Source: Neckera pumila (Eukaryota; Streptophyta; Bryopsida; Hypnales; Neckeraceae). Taken from it: 64,000 nt of DNA. The notes beneath the pieces are model-generated. The model had not been told where the DNA came from. It saw only the letters and a program-made list of their open reading frames with translations, and did no database searches. Of this stretch, positions 13,180 through 24,734 are shown one piece after another (the stretch's first letter is position 1; each line of letters begins with the position of its first letter). The DNA is taken from the NCBI GenBank assembly GCA_963969595.1, contig OZ018410.1, positions 27,408,913-27,472,912 on the forward strand, given 5' to 3'. Both the position numbers and the translations under genes were made by a program.

Positions 13180-13590
13180 GGAGGCAATCCATTCCCGATC
13201 CCCCATTCTGTCAATGTAGGTTGCTCTCTTTTTGTGCAAGAAGAGATGAATTGTGATAAATTATGGTGTGGTTCTCGGTGTAGTGGTGGTGCATTATGAT
13301 TGGCTACAAGACTCTTAATATTGCAACCAATCCTTGATGGATTTTGCAACCAGTCCTTGATGGATTTTGCAACCAGTCCTTGATGGATTTTGCAACCAGT
13401 CCTTGGTTGAAAATAAGAAGGTCTAGATATGATCAGTATTAGTCAAACAGAATCTTGAGCTAAAAAATTCACAATAATTATGTTCTTAGAACTAAAAATC
13501 TGAAAAATCTATAAAAACCTTTCAAACTCTATTTGGACCCACCCTGCAAATATGTGTAACTGCTTAAGTTGTTAGAAATGGGTTGCCTCC
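13180..13590 (+). mobile_element. MITE family J, 411-bp copy with internal triplication
   Basis: Ends GGAGGCAATCCATTCC and AATGGGTTGCCTCC. The reverse complement matches 37541-37934 (ATTGGCTACAAGACTCTTAA-like, GTGTAACTGCTTAAG). Contains a 23-bp unit repeated three times at 13332-13400. Confidence 0.75.
13332..13400. repeat. Three exact 23-bp tandem units
   Basis: The unit begins CCTTGATGGATTTTGC and ends AACCAGT, at 13332-13354, 13355-13377 and 13378-13400. The related element at 37541 has only one diverged unit here, so the triplication is local and recent. Confidence 0.95.
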
Positions 13591-13747
13591 ATTATAAGCC
13601 TATCATGTCCTCCAGCAATTGCAAACAGTAAATGCACAGCAATTAGAAATAGTAACTGTATAACATTGTTAACGCGCCCGGTTCTTTCCCTCTGACATGA
13701 GGATTTATCTTCCCTTGGATGCCTGCAGGGAGAAGTTTAGTTATATT

Positions 13748-13845
13748 AGAGCGAACCTCATTGGTTTGGGTACCGTATCTCTGCCAAGACGTCTCATAGA
13801 GCGAACCTCATACGGTTTGGGTACCGTATCTCTGCCAGCAACTTC
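13748..13845. repeat. Two-copy tandem duplication, about 50 bp
   Basis: GAGCGAACCTCAT, GGTTTGGGTACCGTATCTCT and GCCA occur twice in a row, at about 13750 and 13800. Confidence 0.85.
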
Positions 13846-13929
13846 AACAACTTTTTTTTGTAGAAATGCTAAAGTTAGATTAAATCTTTGTTCAATACTA
13901 TTCCAAGCAGTGAATTTCATTGAAATGTA

Positions 13930-14058
13930 ACAAAAAAAATCCAAAAATGACATGGTAGTCGCTGTGTCACGTCAGCTAGCTGCTGCAGCAACGTTCATGC
14001 AGTCTGGAAACGCAAGTGAAGTCTTAGCCTTCCAAGACCCCCAAATCCCCTCTAATGA
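13930..14058. mobile_element. Partial family C element
   Basis: Only one half is present: AAAAATGACATGG, then GGAAACGCAAGTGA and the terminus CAAATCCCCTCTAATG. The other half is missing. Confidence 0.5.
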
Positions 14059-14130
14059 CTAGGCGGCATAGGAAGGTTGTTTTTGCAATTTTTGTTTTTG
14101 TTATTGTATTTGAGTCTTAAGAACAAAAAC

Positions 14131-14275
14131 ATGCCATCATAATTGTTTGGACTTTGAAGTGCGGTTACAACATAAAAAGTTTAAGTAATAAAAGATTGCA
14201 TGCATGCATGAATATGAAATATTCTTTGCATTCTTAACCTTAGAGTTCATTGCAAAGTTGGCACTCAAAAAAAAT
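14131..14275. repeat. Dispersed repeat M, copy 1
   Basis: CATGCCATCATAATTGTTTG through CCTACTCCCTTTG is about 90% identical to 27786-27940. No terminal repeats were noticed. It contains the palindromic GCATGCATGC. Confidence 0.75.
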
Positions 14276-14297
14276 CCTACTCCCTTTGATTGTCTAA

Positions 14298-15108
14298 GGG
14301 CCACTTCACACTATGGCCGTCAGTCGAGAGTCCATCGATTTCCACCAATCAGATTTCAGAAGACCTAGAAGTTTGGCCACTCGAGCCTTCATACTAGGCG
14401 GTATAGTTTAAAGTCCGTCGCCCTTAAAACTACCTACATGGCAGAAAAATGCGACAAACTCTCGAGGATAGTTTGGGTCTTGCCAAATTGGAGATCCAAA
14501 CTCTCCTTGAGAGTCCATTGAACTTTTTCTAGAAACTGACAAGATCTCACGGCTAAGATCTAGTTGACTCTTAGGAGGGTTGTTTTTGCAATTTTTTGTT
14601 GTTTGTTGTTTGTTGTTTGTCGCCATTGGGGTTTAATCCTTAGTCTTCACCATTACAATTGGGAGTCTTTGCATTCAATGAACCTACTTCCCTTTGAATT
14701 CTAAGATGCCCCCTTCTTATTTCAGTGCCACCCTCTTCTTCCATTTATATCTTTCATATTCCTTGTTTGATGGTGAGAGCATGTGCTGTGATTTTTTTTT
14801 CAAGGCCATTTTTTGACCCCTTTCTCATGTTTTTTAAGCTTTTTCTTGAAAAAATTGTCACATAAGTGAAGCTTCATAGGAAATTTCAGAAATTAGATGG
14901 ATGAATGTAGAAAGAGAAGGATAGAAGTTCAACAAATGGTAAGTTTGGACTTTGCGCTTGGCCTTGGCCTTTGGAGGCTTCACACTATGGCCAACTAAAG
15001 GCTCCAATTCCTATCCTTTATTGCCTATTTATTGCTCATTTCTTTGGACTCTCAACCAAGTTTGGCCACTCGATCCCACCGCCTCTGGGCCATAGTGTGA
15101 AGAGGCCC
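14298..15108. mobile_element. PIF/Harbinger-like element, 811 bp, TAA target duplication
   Basis: Ends GGGCCACTTCACACTATGGC and GCCATAGTGTGAAGAGGCCC, flanked by TAA at 14295-14297 and 15109-15111. A 3-bp TAA/TTA duplication and GGGC-type ends are typical of the PIF/Harbinger (Tourist) group (established knowledge). An extra internal copy of CTTCACACTATGGCCAAC lies near 14978. No transposase ORF. Confidence 0.75.
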
Positions 15109-15633
15109 TAAGTTACCTCAGAGACCATCAATTTCTCTGTTGCTTTGTCATGTGAAAACTCCAAGAGGAAGCTTCCTGCACTCACCAACGCCGGCCACGA
15201 ATAAGACCGTCAGCACCGATGCCGTGATGTGAGTCTGCACATTCTAGATCAAGAGTAAAGCCACGTTAACCGCCACTCAGCATTAACTGCCCTGAAACAA
15301 CCTGGAGTCTGGACAGCTGGAATCATAAGCTTTTACACACATGTGCAGACAAAGTCTCTTCAACAAGTTTCTGCATCAGTGCCACTTTGCCAAATATAAG
15401 ATAAGTTATTCATCGTTCATGTCAAGGTAAAAGACCCCATTATGGTCAGAAGTAGGAGTGTGCCCTCCAGTGTTTTTTTTCTGGCAATTTGGTGCAAAAT
15501 TGCATCAAATTTTTTGACCTAGCACCAAGCCTACAGGAAATTTTTAATAAAATTTTGGATGAAATCGCCAAAAGATGTCAAGTTCAAGAAAAATCTTGGA
15601 TGAAATCGCCACATCAATACTTTAAATGAGGCC

Positions 15634-15829
15634 GTTTGTTTGTTTGTTTGTTTGTTTGTTTGTTTGTTTGTTTGTTTGTTTGTTTGTTTGTTTGTTTGTT
15701 TGTTTGTTTGTTTGTTTGTTTGTTTGTTTGTTTGTTTGTTTGTTTGTTTGTTTGTTTGTTTGTTTGTTTGTTTGTTTTGTTTTGTTTTGTTTTGTTTTGT
15801 TTTGTTTTGTTTTGTTTTGTTTTGTTTGT
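15634..15829. repeat. (TTTG)n followed by (TTTTG)n microsatellite
   Basis: About 35 uninterrupted TTTG units up to about 15774, then about 11 TTTTG units. It creates long artificial frames on both strands. It abuts the retroposon-like sequence starting at about 15832 and looks like its expanded 3' tail on the minus strand. Confidence 0.97.
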
Positions 15830-16075
15830 AGCGTGGACAACTTCCTGACCGTGCGTCCCCCGACCGCGTGCTTGGTACCGTCGGAAAGCTCTCGCCGAGG
15901 AGGGGTGCACCGGCTTGGTTTTGTGGCGTTTGGAGCGGTGGTGCAAAAGTTATTGAATTTCAAAGTATTTATTGATTAAAAAATTAAAAAATTACTTTTG
16001 CTTTGATTTTGGTGGCGTTCTTGCTTCTAGAAGTGGAACTGGGAGTGGAACTGAGAGTTAGAAAATTACTTTTCC
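15830..16075 (-). mobile_element. Putative retroposon 3' region with (CAAAA)n(CAAA)n tail
   Basis: GACCGTGCGTCCCC, CGCGTGCTTGGTACCGT, GGAAAGCTCTCGCCGAGGAG and ACTTTTGCTTTGATTTTGGT recur in the same order at 39305-39480. Both copies carry a TTTG/TTTTG stretch at the same end. Read on the minus strand, this is a body followed by a CAAA-type tail, as in SINE/LINE insertions (inference). No pol III boxes seen. Confidence 0.5.
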
Positions 16076-16675
16076 TTTGATTTTAGTTGTGGCAACGACA
16101 CAGGGCAAACTAGTTGTGAATGAAAATAGAATTATAGATACGTAGTATCACATTTTCTATCCAGTTCGTGGATGAATGTTGAAACTTGGAGCACCACCGT
16201 AACATTTAATATCGCCACTTTGCCACTTTATGGAAAATGAAAAAAAAAAACTGGTGCCCTCATGCCATTGCTGAAGTTTTTCAAATTTTTTCCGCACAAA
16301 GATGAGTGTGAGAGACAGTGAGGTCATTTGAAATTATATTTTTTGGACCAAGTATAAATTAGTTTTGAATTTTTGAAGTGATCAACCCATACGGGACTAT
16401 AGGCCACCTCATGACCAACAAAAACTGAATCTAATATGGTCATCTTCCTACCCAATGGAGTCATAACATTTTCAAACATAGAAGACCTAAAAAATCAGTT
16501 TTTACAAAAAGTTTACACTGAAAAGTTGGAAGTACCTATTGAGGCACTAATTACTCCATAACTACCATGTAAGGCATTGATTGTGGTATAAAAAACCACA
16601 ATGGGGGCATTAGGTGTCCATCATGGGCCCTTTGACCGCAATGGGATCTTTTACCTTAGTTGTTCACATTAAGTT

Positions 16676-16911
16676 TACACTAAATAGTGAAATTAGGTTG
16701 CCCCACACTAATTTCTCGACAGTCCACGCTATAGAAATATTCACTACTTTTGTACAACGATGCATTCAATTTAGAGCCATGTGTATAGCACAAATTTGTG
16801 CACCAGTTCAAAGCTTGGTTTAGAGAGTGGCATGTGCCTCCATGTGGAACATGCATTGGTCGGCGAGGTAATTTATCTCAGATAAGCAACCTAATTTCAC
16901 TATTTTGTGTA
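16676..16911. mobile_element. MITE family F, uninterrupted copy
   Basis: TACACTAAATAGTGAAATTA at the left and TAATTTCACTATTTTGTGTA at the right bound 236 bp. GTT flanks both sides, a possible 3-bp target duplication, but other copies do not show one. The interior matches the F copies at 6378 and 59213. Confidence 0.75.
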
Positions 16912-18334
16912 GTTAGCTTTGGCTGCTGTCCAATTCTCCAGGCTCTCTTGAAGCTGACATTAAAACAACTGATTCTGACATTAGTGAGGAAAGGCTCACA
17001 GGAAGGTTGATCAACACCAACAGGGCTAGTAACTTAAGTAAGTTAACCCTTAAAGGTCCACGCATCCAAAAAGTGAATGCGCCTTGGTCAACCTTGATTG
17101 TAACTTTCAAAATAACTGTTTTTGGAATTTGATTTTAAACTAAGAAAGTGGAGCTTGACAAGTTTTGTTTCTACTCCATTTCCAAATTTTGAAAAATGTC
17201 AAAAGAGTTGAATTATTGAAAGAGTTTTTGCAATTGAAAGCTCCATGTGTTAGAATCCAAATAACACAGTATGCTGTGTTTTTCATTCATAATTTCTTTA
17301 AAAAAATAATAACTAATTAATTGAATAATAGAATTGTGTTTCTCATTCCATCCTTCATTTATGGTTAAAATTACAGATTATTCTAATACATATTATAATT
17401 TATATAACTTGATTTCTACCTTTAGCTTTAAAAAATCGCAATAATTTGATTTTTCCATCAAAATTATTGAAAAAAAAAACATATATAGAAAATGCATTTT
17501 TTCACTAGCCAAAAGTATCAAAAATTTATACATATATTAATTAAAAGGATAGATTTGGTTTGGTAGTTGAATTTGATTTCAAGGTCTTTGTTGTGGTTGT
17601 TTGGGTGTAAAAAATAAAATTACCAATTGGAAATTTTTTCACACTAATCTCTATTGCTACTTGTAACTCTTGAGAAAATTTAAAATCATTTGGATTGTTT
17701 TTGCTATTTGTATCTTTTTATGGTCAATTTTTGCAACAAAAATGATAACAATTACATTCACTCACGAAACAAATTGAAATTCTCACAATGATATATAATT
17801 TAGAATCTCAAATGACAAAAATATAAGATTTTTTTTTAACACAATTTAAAATGCTAAATTTAGCTCAGAGAGGATGTTTGACCATTTAGCAATGGATCAA
17901 GAAGTTGAAGGGGTACCCGGACTGCTCGTCACGGCATGTTGCATTGGCAAGATGTTTTTTTTAATTTTTTTAATTTTTTAATTTTTCTTGAATGTTCATC
18001 CTTAGTTTCGGATAGCTGCAACTACGGGAACGGATCAGTGTGAACTGGAATTGGTTAGGTTAGGGTTAGGTCAAGATACATGATGGCATTGTCCTCAAAG
18101 TCTTCACCTCCAGTGCCGCGTCTGTAATTTGCGCTGCAGTCAATTAAATGGAATTGGTGTCGTGTCCGATCCTAGGACTCTAGGAGCCTTTGAAGTTAAA
18201 AGCTGGAATTCGAGGTGTGGACTGGTCTAGTTAAACGAATTCCTCGACTCCTTCCCTTGTGAGAATGCGTTGGCGTTTGGTGTTCGAATTAGTGTACGTG
18301 CTAGCTTGTTGTGGAATGTAGGTTTCTAAGACAT
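16912..18334. other. Spacer upstream of the NPC array
   Basis: AT-rich until about 17900, then mixed composition that probably belongs to the NPC promoter region. Holds the solo TTAA end at 17043. Confidence 0.4.
17043..17062 (+). repeat. Solo TTAACCCTTAAAGGTCC end
   Basis: Matches the termini of the TTAA-ended families, but no GGGTTAA partner occurs in the following 3 kb. It is likely a truncated element. Confidence 0.45.
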
Positions 18335-18883
18335 GAAGCTCTACTGTACGTAGCAATGTCATTTGGTGCCCTTGAAATGTGAAGTAAACTCCGGTGGGGT
18401 AGAAATCGAATCTGAAAGTACCTTCTTGCAGATTGGAGGATTTGTTTGGAGTTGATCTATTGCCATTGGCGGCTCCACTGTATGTAGCAACATGCTCTGC
18501 TGCCCTTGAAATTTGAACCAAACTCTGGTGAAGTATAGAATTCGAGATTACGTTCTTGCAGATTGGAGGATTTCTCTGGAAATTGATCTATTGCCATTGA
18601 CGGCTCCACTGTATGTAGCAATGCGTTCTGTTGCCCTTGAAATTTGAAACTAGACTTGGTGAGGTAGAGAATCTGATAACACGTACATCTTTGCAGATTG
18701 GAGTTTTTTTCTTCCTGGAATCGATCTATTGCCATTGACGGCTCCACTGTATATGTAGTAATGCACTCTGCTGCCCTTGAAATTTGAACTAGACTCTAGT
18801 GAGGTAGAGAAGCTGATAGCACCTTCTTGCAGATTGGAGTATTTTTCTGGAATAGATTGATCTATTGCCATTGACAGAACCAA
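18335..18883. repeat. Tandem array of about 135-bp units upstream of NPC
   Basis: Four and a half degenerate units. The shared word TTGCAGATTGG recurs with its G at 18431, 18561, 18696 and 18832 (spacings 130, 135 and 136). Each unit also carries CTATTGCCATTG, GGCTCCACTGTA and CCCTTGAAAT. A diverged unit lies at about 18335-18425. The last unit breaks off about 50 bp before the NPC start codon, so the array is promoter or 5' leader. Each unit has an acceptor-like TTGCAG and most have a donor-like GAG/GTAGAG, so it could behave as a series of duplicated leader exons (inference). Unit spacings are not all multiples of three, so a protein-coding repeat is unlikely. Confidence 0.9.
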
Positions 18884-18934
18884 GCGATCGCTTCAATTTT
18901 GAGGCCAGTTCATTCTTAGAGTCAGTTTGTGATA

Positions 18935-21166
18935 ATGGCGGCTCGGGCGATGTGCATTCTATTCCTCTTGCTGCAATCCTGGGTTCCTCCGGCGCATCCG
19001 GCGCACGTTATCAATGGCCCGATCAAGACCATCGTGGTCCTAGTGATGGAGAATCGCTCCTTCGATCACATGCTGGGCTACTTGAACCGGCAAAACCCAG
19101 AAATCGATGGACTAAGCGGCGCGGAGTTCAACACGGTGAACAACCGCACATTGTTCGTCTCTGACACGGCGGAGTTCGTAGACCCCGACCCCGGTCACTC
19201 GTACCAAGCCATCGAAGAGCAGGTCTTCGGCCCAGGTCTCCACTTCCAGGATCCGCCGCCCATGAGCGGATTCGCTACAAACGCAGAGCGCGTCCAACCA
19301 GGAATGTCGAATAACGTAATGCGGGCGTTTCGTCCTGAGGTTGTGCCCGTGACGACCGCGCTCGCCATGGAGTACACTGTCTTCGACCGCTGGTTCGCGT
19401 CCGTCCCTTCCTCCACGCAGCCCAATCGCTTCTTCGTGCACTCCGCGACTTCCCATGGCTTGATGGCGAATCAAAAAGAGAAGCTTGCGGCGGGCTTGCC
19501 GCAGCGGACCATCATGGAGGACGTCGCAGAGGCAGGGCTCACGTTTGGGGTTTATTACCAGAACCTTCCCACGCTCTTGTTCTACTCCAGCATGCGTCTC
19601 GCGAAATACTCCAAAAACTTTCTAGATTACGATCCGAACTTCAAAGCGCATGCGGCGGCCGGGACGCTGCCCAACTACGTGGTGGTCGAACAGCGTTACT
19701 TCGACATGGGGAGCAGCCCTGCGAATGACGACCACCCGTCGCATGATGTGTCGCAGGGGCAGGTGCTGCTCAAGGAGGTCTATGAGACTCTGCGTGCGAG
19801 CCCGCAGTGGGAGTCGCTGTTGCTTGTGATTACTTATGATGAGCATGGCGGGTTCTATGATCATGTGCCCACACCTGTCACGGGAGTGCCGAGCCCGGAT
19901 GGGGTGGATGGAGTCGCCGGGACTTCCACTTTCAAATTTGATCGGTTGGGAGTCCGCGTCCCCACCATCGCTGTCTCGCCGTGGATGCCGAAAGGGTTTG
20001 GTAAGCACGCACACATTCCATTGCATGCCACTCTATTTCAAAACTCAAATTCTTAGTCAGACTGCGACTTGTGGGGATTGCAATGTAGAACACGCACGCC
20101 ACACTTCGAAGAGGATGTCGATCCTAAGAACAGTGTAATTGTATTCAAACGACATTGGTAGTGTTGTCGGATTTCTGTAGAACGACGTTGGTTTGTCTTT
20201 TTGGCGCGTCCGAAAGAAATGTTGTAGGAACGTGCTCCCACTTGTGCTGATTTTGAAGTGTATTGCATGGCTTTGTTGCAGTGGAGCACAAGGCCAAAGG
20301 GCCCATGGCGCCGTTCTCGCAGTACGAGCATTCTTCGATTCCTGCCACTGTGAGGAAACTGTTCAACTTGCAGTCGCCCCACTTGACAGCTCGGGAGGCG
20401 TGGGCTGGGACTTTCGAGCATTTGGTGACGCAGCAGGCTTCGGCCAGAACTGACACTCCAGGTTTGTCGATCTTGCCCGCCTCTCGATCCTTACAACTAC
20501 CAAGCAATACATCTGCTTGCAATGCGCGCATTGAGATGCGGATATACATTTCTCGTTTCTTTTTGGACTGCTCAGTGAACATGAGGATCGATGTATCTGA
20601 ATTTTTCTGAGATGAGAATGTTTCTGATTTTGTTTGGAATGCGCTCAATGGGGTAAAGAAGTTCTGTTTTTTGGAACAAGCATAATTACTGAGATGAGGA
20701 TGTTTCTTGTCTTTTTGGAATGCTCATCTTGAGCATGTTTCTGGTACTTTTGGAAAGCGTTAACGAATGTACAGTATGAGGATGTTTCTTGTATTTTTTT
20801 CGTATGCCCATACCTGAGAGAATGTTTCTGGTTGTTTTGAAATGCACATGTTGAGGGGAGGGTGTATCTGGTTTTGTTGGGGTTGCAGCAACTGTGGGAA
20901 GTCCGCCATACTCGTTACGCCATGCCCCTGTGAACCAAGGCGCTACTGTGACGGAGTTTCAATCGGAGCTTGTGTTGCTAGCTGCGTCTCTGAACGGCGG
21001 GCGAGCCATGAAAACTGCGGGGGAGAAGATGACTGTGGCGGAAGCCGACTTCTTCGTCAAGTCGTCTGTCTCTCGGTTTTTGAATGCGGGGCGGGCTTAC
21101 CTCAAGGCGGGTGGCGATCCCAGCGCCATGATCCATGTTGAAGGCATTGAGTACAGACACAGCTGA
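18935..21166 (+). CDS. NPC: Non-specific phospholipase C (NPC), secreted/endomembrane type, 3 exons
   Basis: Exons 18935-20000, 20282-20461 and 20889-21166 are joined by GT-AG introns, both in phase 1, and give 507 aa, normal for plant NPCs. Family knowledge: NPCs hydrolyse phosphatidylcholine and related lipids to diacylglycerol and belong to the bacterial PLC/acid-phosphatase-like phosphoesterase family. Seen in the sequence: an N-terminal hydrophobic signal peptide (about residues 1-25, ending near PAHPA), the ENRSFDHMLG motif about 10 residues later, the QPNRFFVHSATSHG block, TYDEHGGFYDH in the middle, and EHSSIPATVRKLFNL at the start of exon 2. All hallmark motifs are present, so the enzyme should be active. 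The start is the first ATG in the frame, with A at -3 and G at +4. The signal peptide favours the NPC1/2/6-like group over the soluble NPC3-5 group (inference). The exons are much more GC-rich than the flanks. A 135-bp tandem array ends about 50 bp upstream. Confidence 0.95.
20600..20880. repeat. Degenerate short tandem repeats in NPC intron 2
   Basis: The word GAGGATGTTTCTTGT, followed by a T-rich stretch and GGAATGC or similar, recurs about five times across the intron, in forms such as GATGAGAATGTTTCTG, GATGAGGATGTTTCTTG and GAGAGAATGTTTCTGG. Units are roughly 50-70 bp and diverged. They fill most of the 427-bp intron between exons 2 and 3. Confidence 0.7.
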
Positions 21167-23592
21167 GGAGTCGCTTACAAAGCACCCAGATGACACCACC
21201 GTTTGGGCTTGATGACGAAGTTTGCTGAAAACATGGAGCAACTATCGTATGCTGTTGACAGTCTTTGTGCCGGTAGCCCTGCAGGGACCGACTCGTGTAA
21301 ATCACCCTTGATTATGCATTTGGCGAAGTATTTCCAACTCAAGACAAGCTCAGGCTCTTCATTAGACATGAAAAAGGTTCTTTTTATATTCGCTATACCA
21401 CGCTAAGCCTGCCATTTAATTTGTGCTGGCAACGGAAGCATCGTCAGACTAGGAGGATACAACTTGAAAATGCAGAGGTAAGCCGTGTGAAAAGCTGTTT
21501 TGTGAGCTCAGCAATTTGGATGCTGGTCATGCCAAAGAAACAAGGCTTATGAAGCAGAGACGGGTAATCTTTGGAGGTGAAGGGTCTGAGTGAATGTTTG
21601 GTACTTTGATATCCACAACTGTCATGAAGAAAGACATTGTAGTCCAGAGCCCTTCTGTGTCCTGCAGCGTGTATACCCTGACCACTTAAAATTAGACTGC
21701 CTACCGTTCCCTCAAATATGACCGACATATTTTGAATGTGTGACAAGTGTGCTACAGTCACAGAGCGTGCTTGATATTCTTCAATGTTTTAGAGGTGCTC
21801 ATATTAAAGACTTGTGAGTGTATGCTCTGATCTAGTTCGTATCATGACGTGCTAAGTTAATGTAAATACTAGCATACAGATTTGGTTACTGGCCTCTTCT
21901 TGGACTGGTCAGATGTTGGTTAAAATCAATTTTAGCTACCGTAGCGTATTTTCCCAATGCTCTCTAGCTTAAAATTCAAGTCTAATTTGGTAATCTCCAT
22001 TTCCATTACTCTGTTCAGATAAAAAGCCGAATTTAAACTCGACTGCTTCAGCTGTATCAACAGTCATTACACTAACTTCCCACAATCGCAGAAAAAATCT
22101 TAGCATCAGACTCTTCAATGTGATTATTTATTTCTTGTCTCCCTGTTTCTGCTACAGTTCATGATCTTTGTACGTGCAGTTTGGACGAAAATCTAGATGG
22201 GTGTGTTTTATTAATGAACGAGGATAAAATTTGAAAGGTGTATGTTTTGTACGGAGTAGATGTTTCCATGGCAAAGCTGTTTCCAAGACAATGAGTTCCT
22301 TTGTAGGAGAAATCGAATTACAACAATTTGCTTGGATTCAAAGCATTATAAACAAAAACAGTTTAGGAGAATTTTATTTTGAGAAACGTCTAGTAACAAA
22401 AAAACTGGAACCATTGATTGCTTGATTGTGGGAAAGTAGTTGTTGATAAATGAAGATGAATTTCAGATTTAAATGCAATGACTGTCACTCCCTACAAGTA
22501 TTCCAAAAGTAGGACCCAAGGTAAATTAACCTTATTCCAATGAGCTTTTGCAAAGAAACTTCAACTAAGGTGGGAGCACTTACAACAGTCTGTTTAAGCC
22601 ATGTGGAGCAGGCCACACAACCGGTTTAGAAAACAAATAGACAAAAAAAAGGCAAATGGGAATGTGTAAGATCCCCCCCCCCCAAACTCTTGAACTCTAA
22701 AAAATGTCTTCCAAATTTTTGGTCAAAGTACAAAAAGGAAAAGCACCCTAAACCAATGTTCGGTGGCTCCATATCCAAATACAAATAACAAAGAATCCAA
22801 GGGCTAGAAAATCACTTGGTGGTTGGAGTTTGGACACTTGATGGACAGATTGGGGGGCAGTCAAAGGGAACGGGTTATAAGACATGGAGGGAAATGGGTA
22901 CTCCTACCTTATATATTGCTTGGAGTTTCTATGAATTGAAGCACAAAAGAACAAGGTATATATAGCCATTATAGACCCGCTATCCAGTATTTCACAAACT
23001 GAAATATAAGAAAAGTAAGACAAGTGTAAATATATGCATATAAATTGGACTGACAATCCATAATATGCATGCATACCTTCTAACATTCAAAAAAATTTAC
23101 AAGCAACATATACAGTTATATATAAATATAAATTAAAAACAATTTCTCACTATAAAGGCTTCAAAATTGAATATGTTATTATAGAGTATATAATTAAAAA
23201 ATGATATTTATTGCATATCTATACAAAATATGATATTTGCAAACAAATTACAAACAATAACCAATATATAAATATCTATTTTGAAGGAGTTTATTTAACG
23301 AATGGATAAGTGAGCCTTAGAAATGGTAGTCACTGAAGGGTGAGCTAGTACATGCGCAACTCCTTCACCTTTGAACAAATCTAAATCTATAGGTTGCAAA
23401 CTATTAGGATGTGACCAATCAAAATATTGCAACCTGTAGGAGTGGAGTATTTTCAACCAAGGTTGACTATTAGTACTTTTACCTTAACTAATTTGAACAA
23501 ACATTTGGAGATTCAACTGATATCGACACATTCACATGGTTGCATGTAGTGTAGATTGAATTTGAGCAAATTTTTGAGATTTAACTTATATA
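21167..23592. other. NPC 3' flank and spacer
   Basis: Mixed composition to about 22200 (3' UTR or flank), then AT-rich. A run of 11 C lies near 22673. No gene found. Confidence 0.4.
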
Positions 23593-23872
23593 TAAGGTAA
23601 CTACACCTAATATTGCACAATTCCTAAAAGCGCACACTGGATATTCTTGTCTAAAATGTAATCCCACTATTCATATGACTATGATCGCTTTTAGGTGCAC
23701 CTATTTTCAGCACTTTGAAAATTCGTAGTTTATTCACACGGTGTCCAAAAAATACATTCTAAGAGAATCTAAAATCCCGTTTTGACTACCAATGGGACCC
23801 CACAAATTTTTTTTCAATATAATAGTGAAAACCATGCTGAATTGCTTAACTGTGTGATTTTACACTTGTCAT
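23593..23872 (-). mobile_element. MITE family K, inverted copy
   Basis: Starts TAAGGTAACTACACCTAA and mirrors the copy at 24039-24313, with AAAGCGCACACTGGATATTC, CAGCACTTTGAAAATTCG and CATTCTAAGAGAATCTA in reverse complement. The far terminus is truncated after GTGTGATTTTACA. Confidence 0.75.
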
Positions 23873-24038
23873 CAAGCATTCTGTGGAGAATAATAACTTG
23901 ACTTTGAGAAAACATTTTCAAGAGACCAAACTGACATCTACACATTCCGAAATGGTTGTACATTATTTGTATCTAACTTAGTTTGAGCAAATTTTTGAGA
24001 TTAAACTAACATCAACAATCATGAGCTAGATATATATA

Positions 24039-24313
24039 TAAGGTAACTGCACCTTAAATCGCACAGTTAAGCAATTCAACATGGTTTTCACTATTATATT
24101 GAAAAATAAATTGTGGGGTCCCATTGGTAGTCAAAACAAGATTCTAGATTCTCTTAGAATGCATTTTTTGGACACCGTGTGAATAAACTACAAATTTTCA
24201 AAGTGCTGAAAATAGGTGCGATCATAGAGTCATATGAATAATGGGAGTACATTTTAGGCAAGAATATCCGTTGTGCGCTTTTAAAGACTGCGATTTTAGG
24301 TGTAGTTACCTTA
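24039..24313 (+). mobile_element. MITE family K, 275-bp copy
   Basis: Ends TAAGGTAACTGCACCTTAA and TTTTAGGTGTAGTTACCTTA. It forms a foldback with the copy at 23593-23872 across a 166-bp spacer. Shares TTCTCTTAGAATGCATTTTT with the copy at 25259. Confidence 0.8.
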
Positions 24314-24734
24314 GAGCCGAGAGCATGCATATGATTGCAATTGTTTGGAAAGCAGAGTCGAAGAGAAGCAGTACACTCCAAGCTCCAGAGGACACGATCA
24401 TGATTGTTGTCACCATGGCTGAGAAGTTTGATGGTCGGTTGGTGCAATTTGGATGCATGTGAACATGTGATGTTGCAGGAAGTACATATATATGAACTCA
24501 GAATTCACTCGAGTTGCAGTGACTTCAAGCTTTGTGTGAGTCAGTATGCTTATGGCACTGCATGTTGGCTCCCATTATATAGCGAGACCCAAAAAAATAC
24601 TATAAAAATTCGCCCCTTTTTTAGTATAAAAATCTTGTACTGTAGAATATTGATAACTCAAGCAGACACAAGAAAAATGTATCAAATTCCACCAATCTGA
24701 TCTTTTGAAATTGGCTTTTATAGCCGTACCTGAT

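Noticed and set aside
15614..15979. Long frames of repeated Val-Cys-Leu-Phe or Asn-Lys-Gln-Thr
   Set aside because: They are produced entirely by the TTTG/TTTTG microsatellite, which is open in several frames on both strands.
18231..18883. Minus-strand frames with a repeated SNLQE...SNFKGS pattern across the 135-bp array
   Set aside because: Unit spacings of 130, 135 and 136 bp shift the frame between units, and no single frame stays open. The pattern is inherited from the DNA repeat.
19112..20026. Minus-strand frames of 120 and 134 codons over NPC exon 1
   Set aside because: They are shadows of a GC-rich coding exon on the opposite strand, without recognisable domains.
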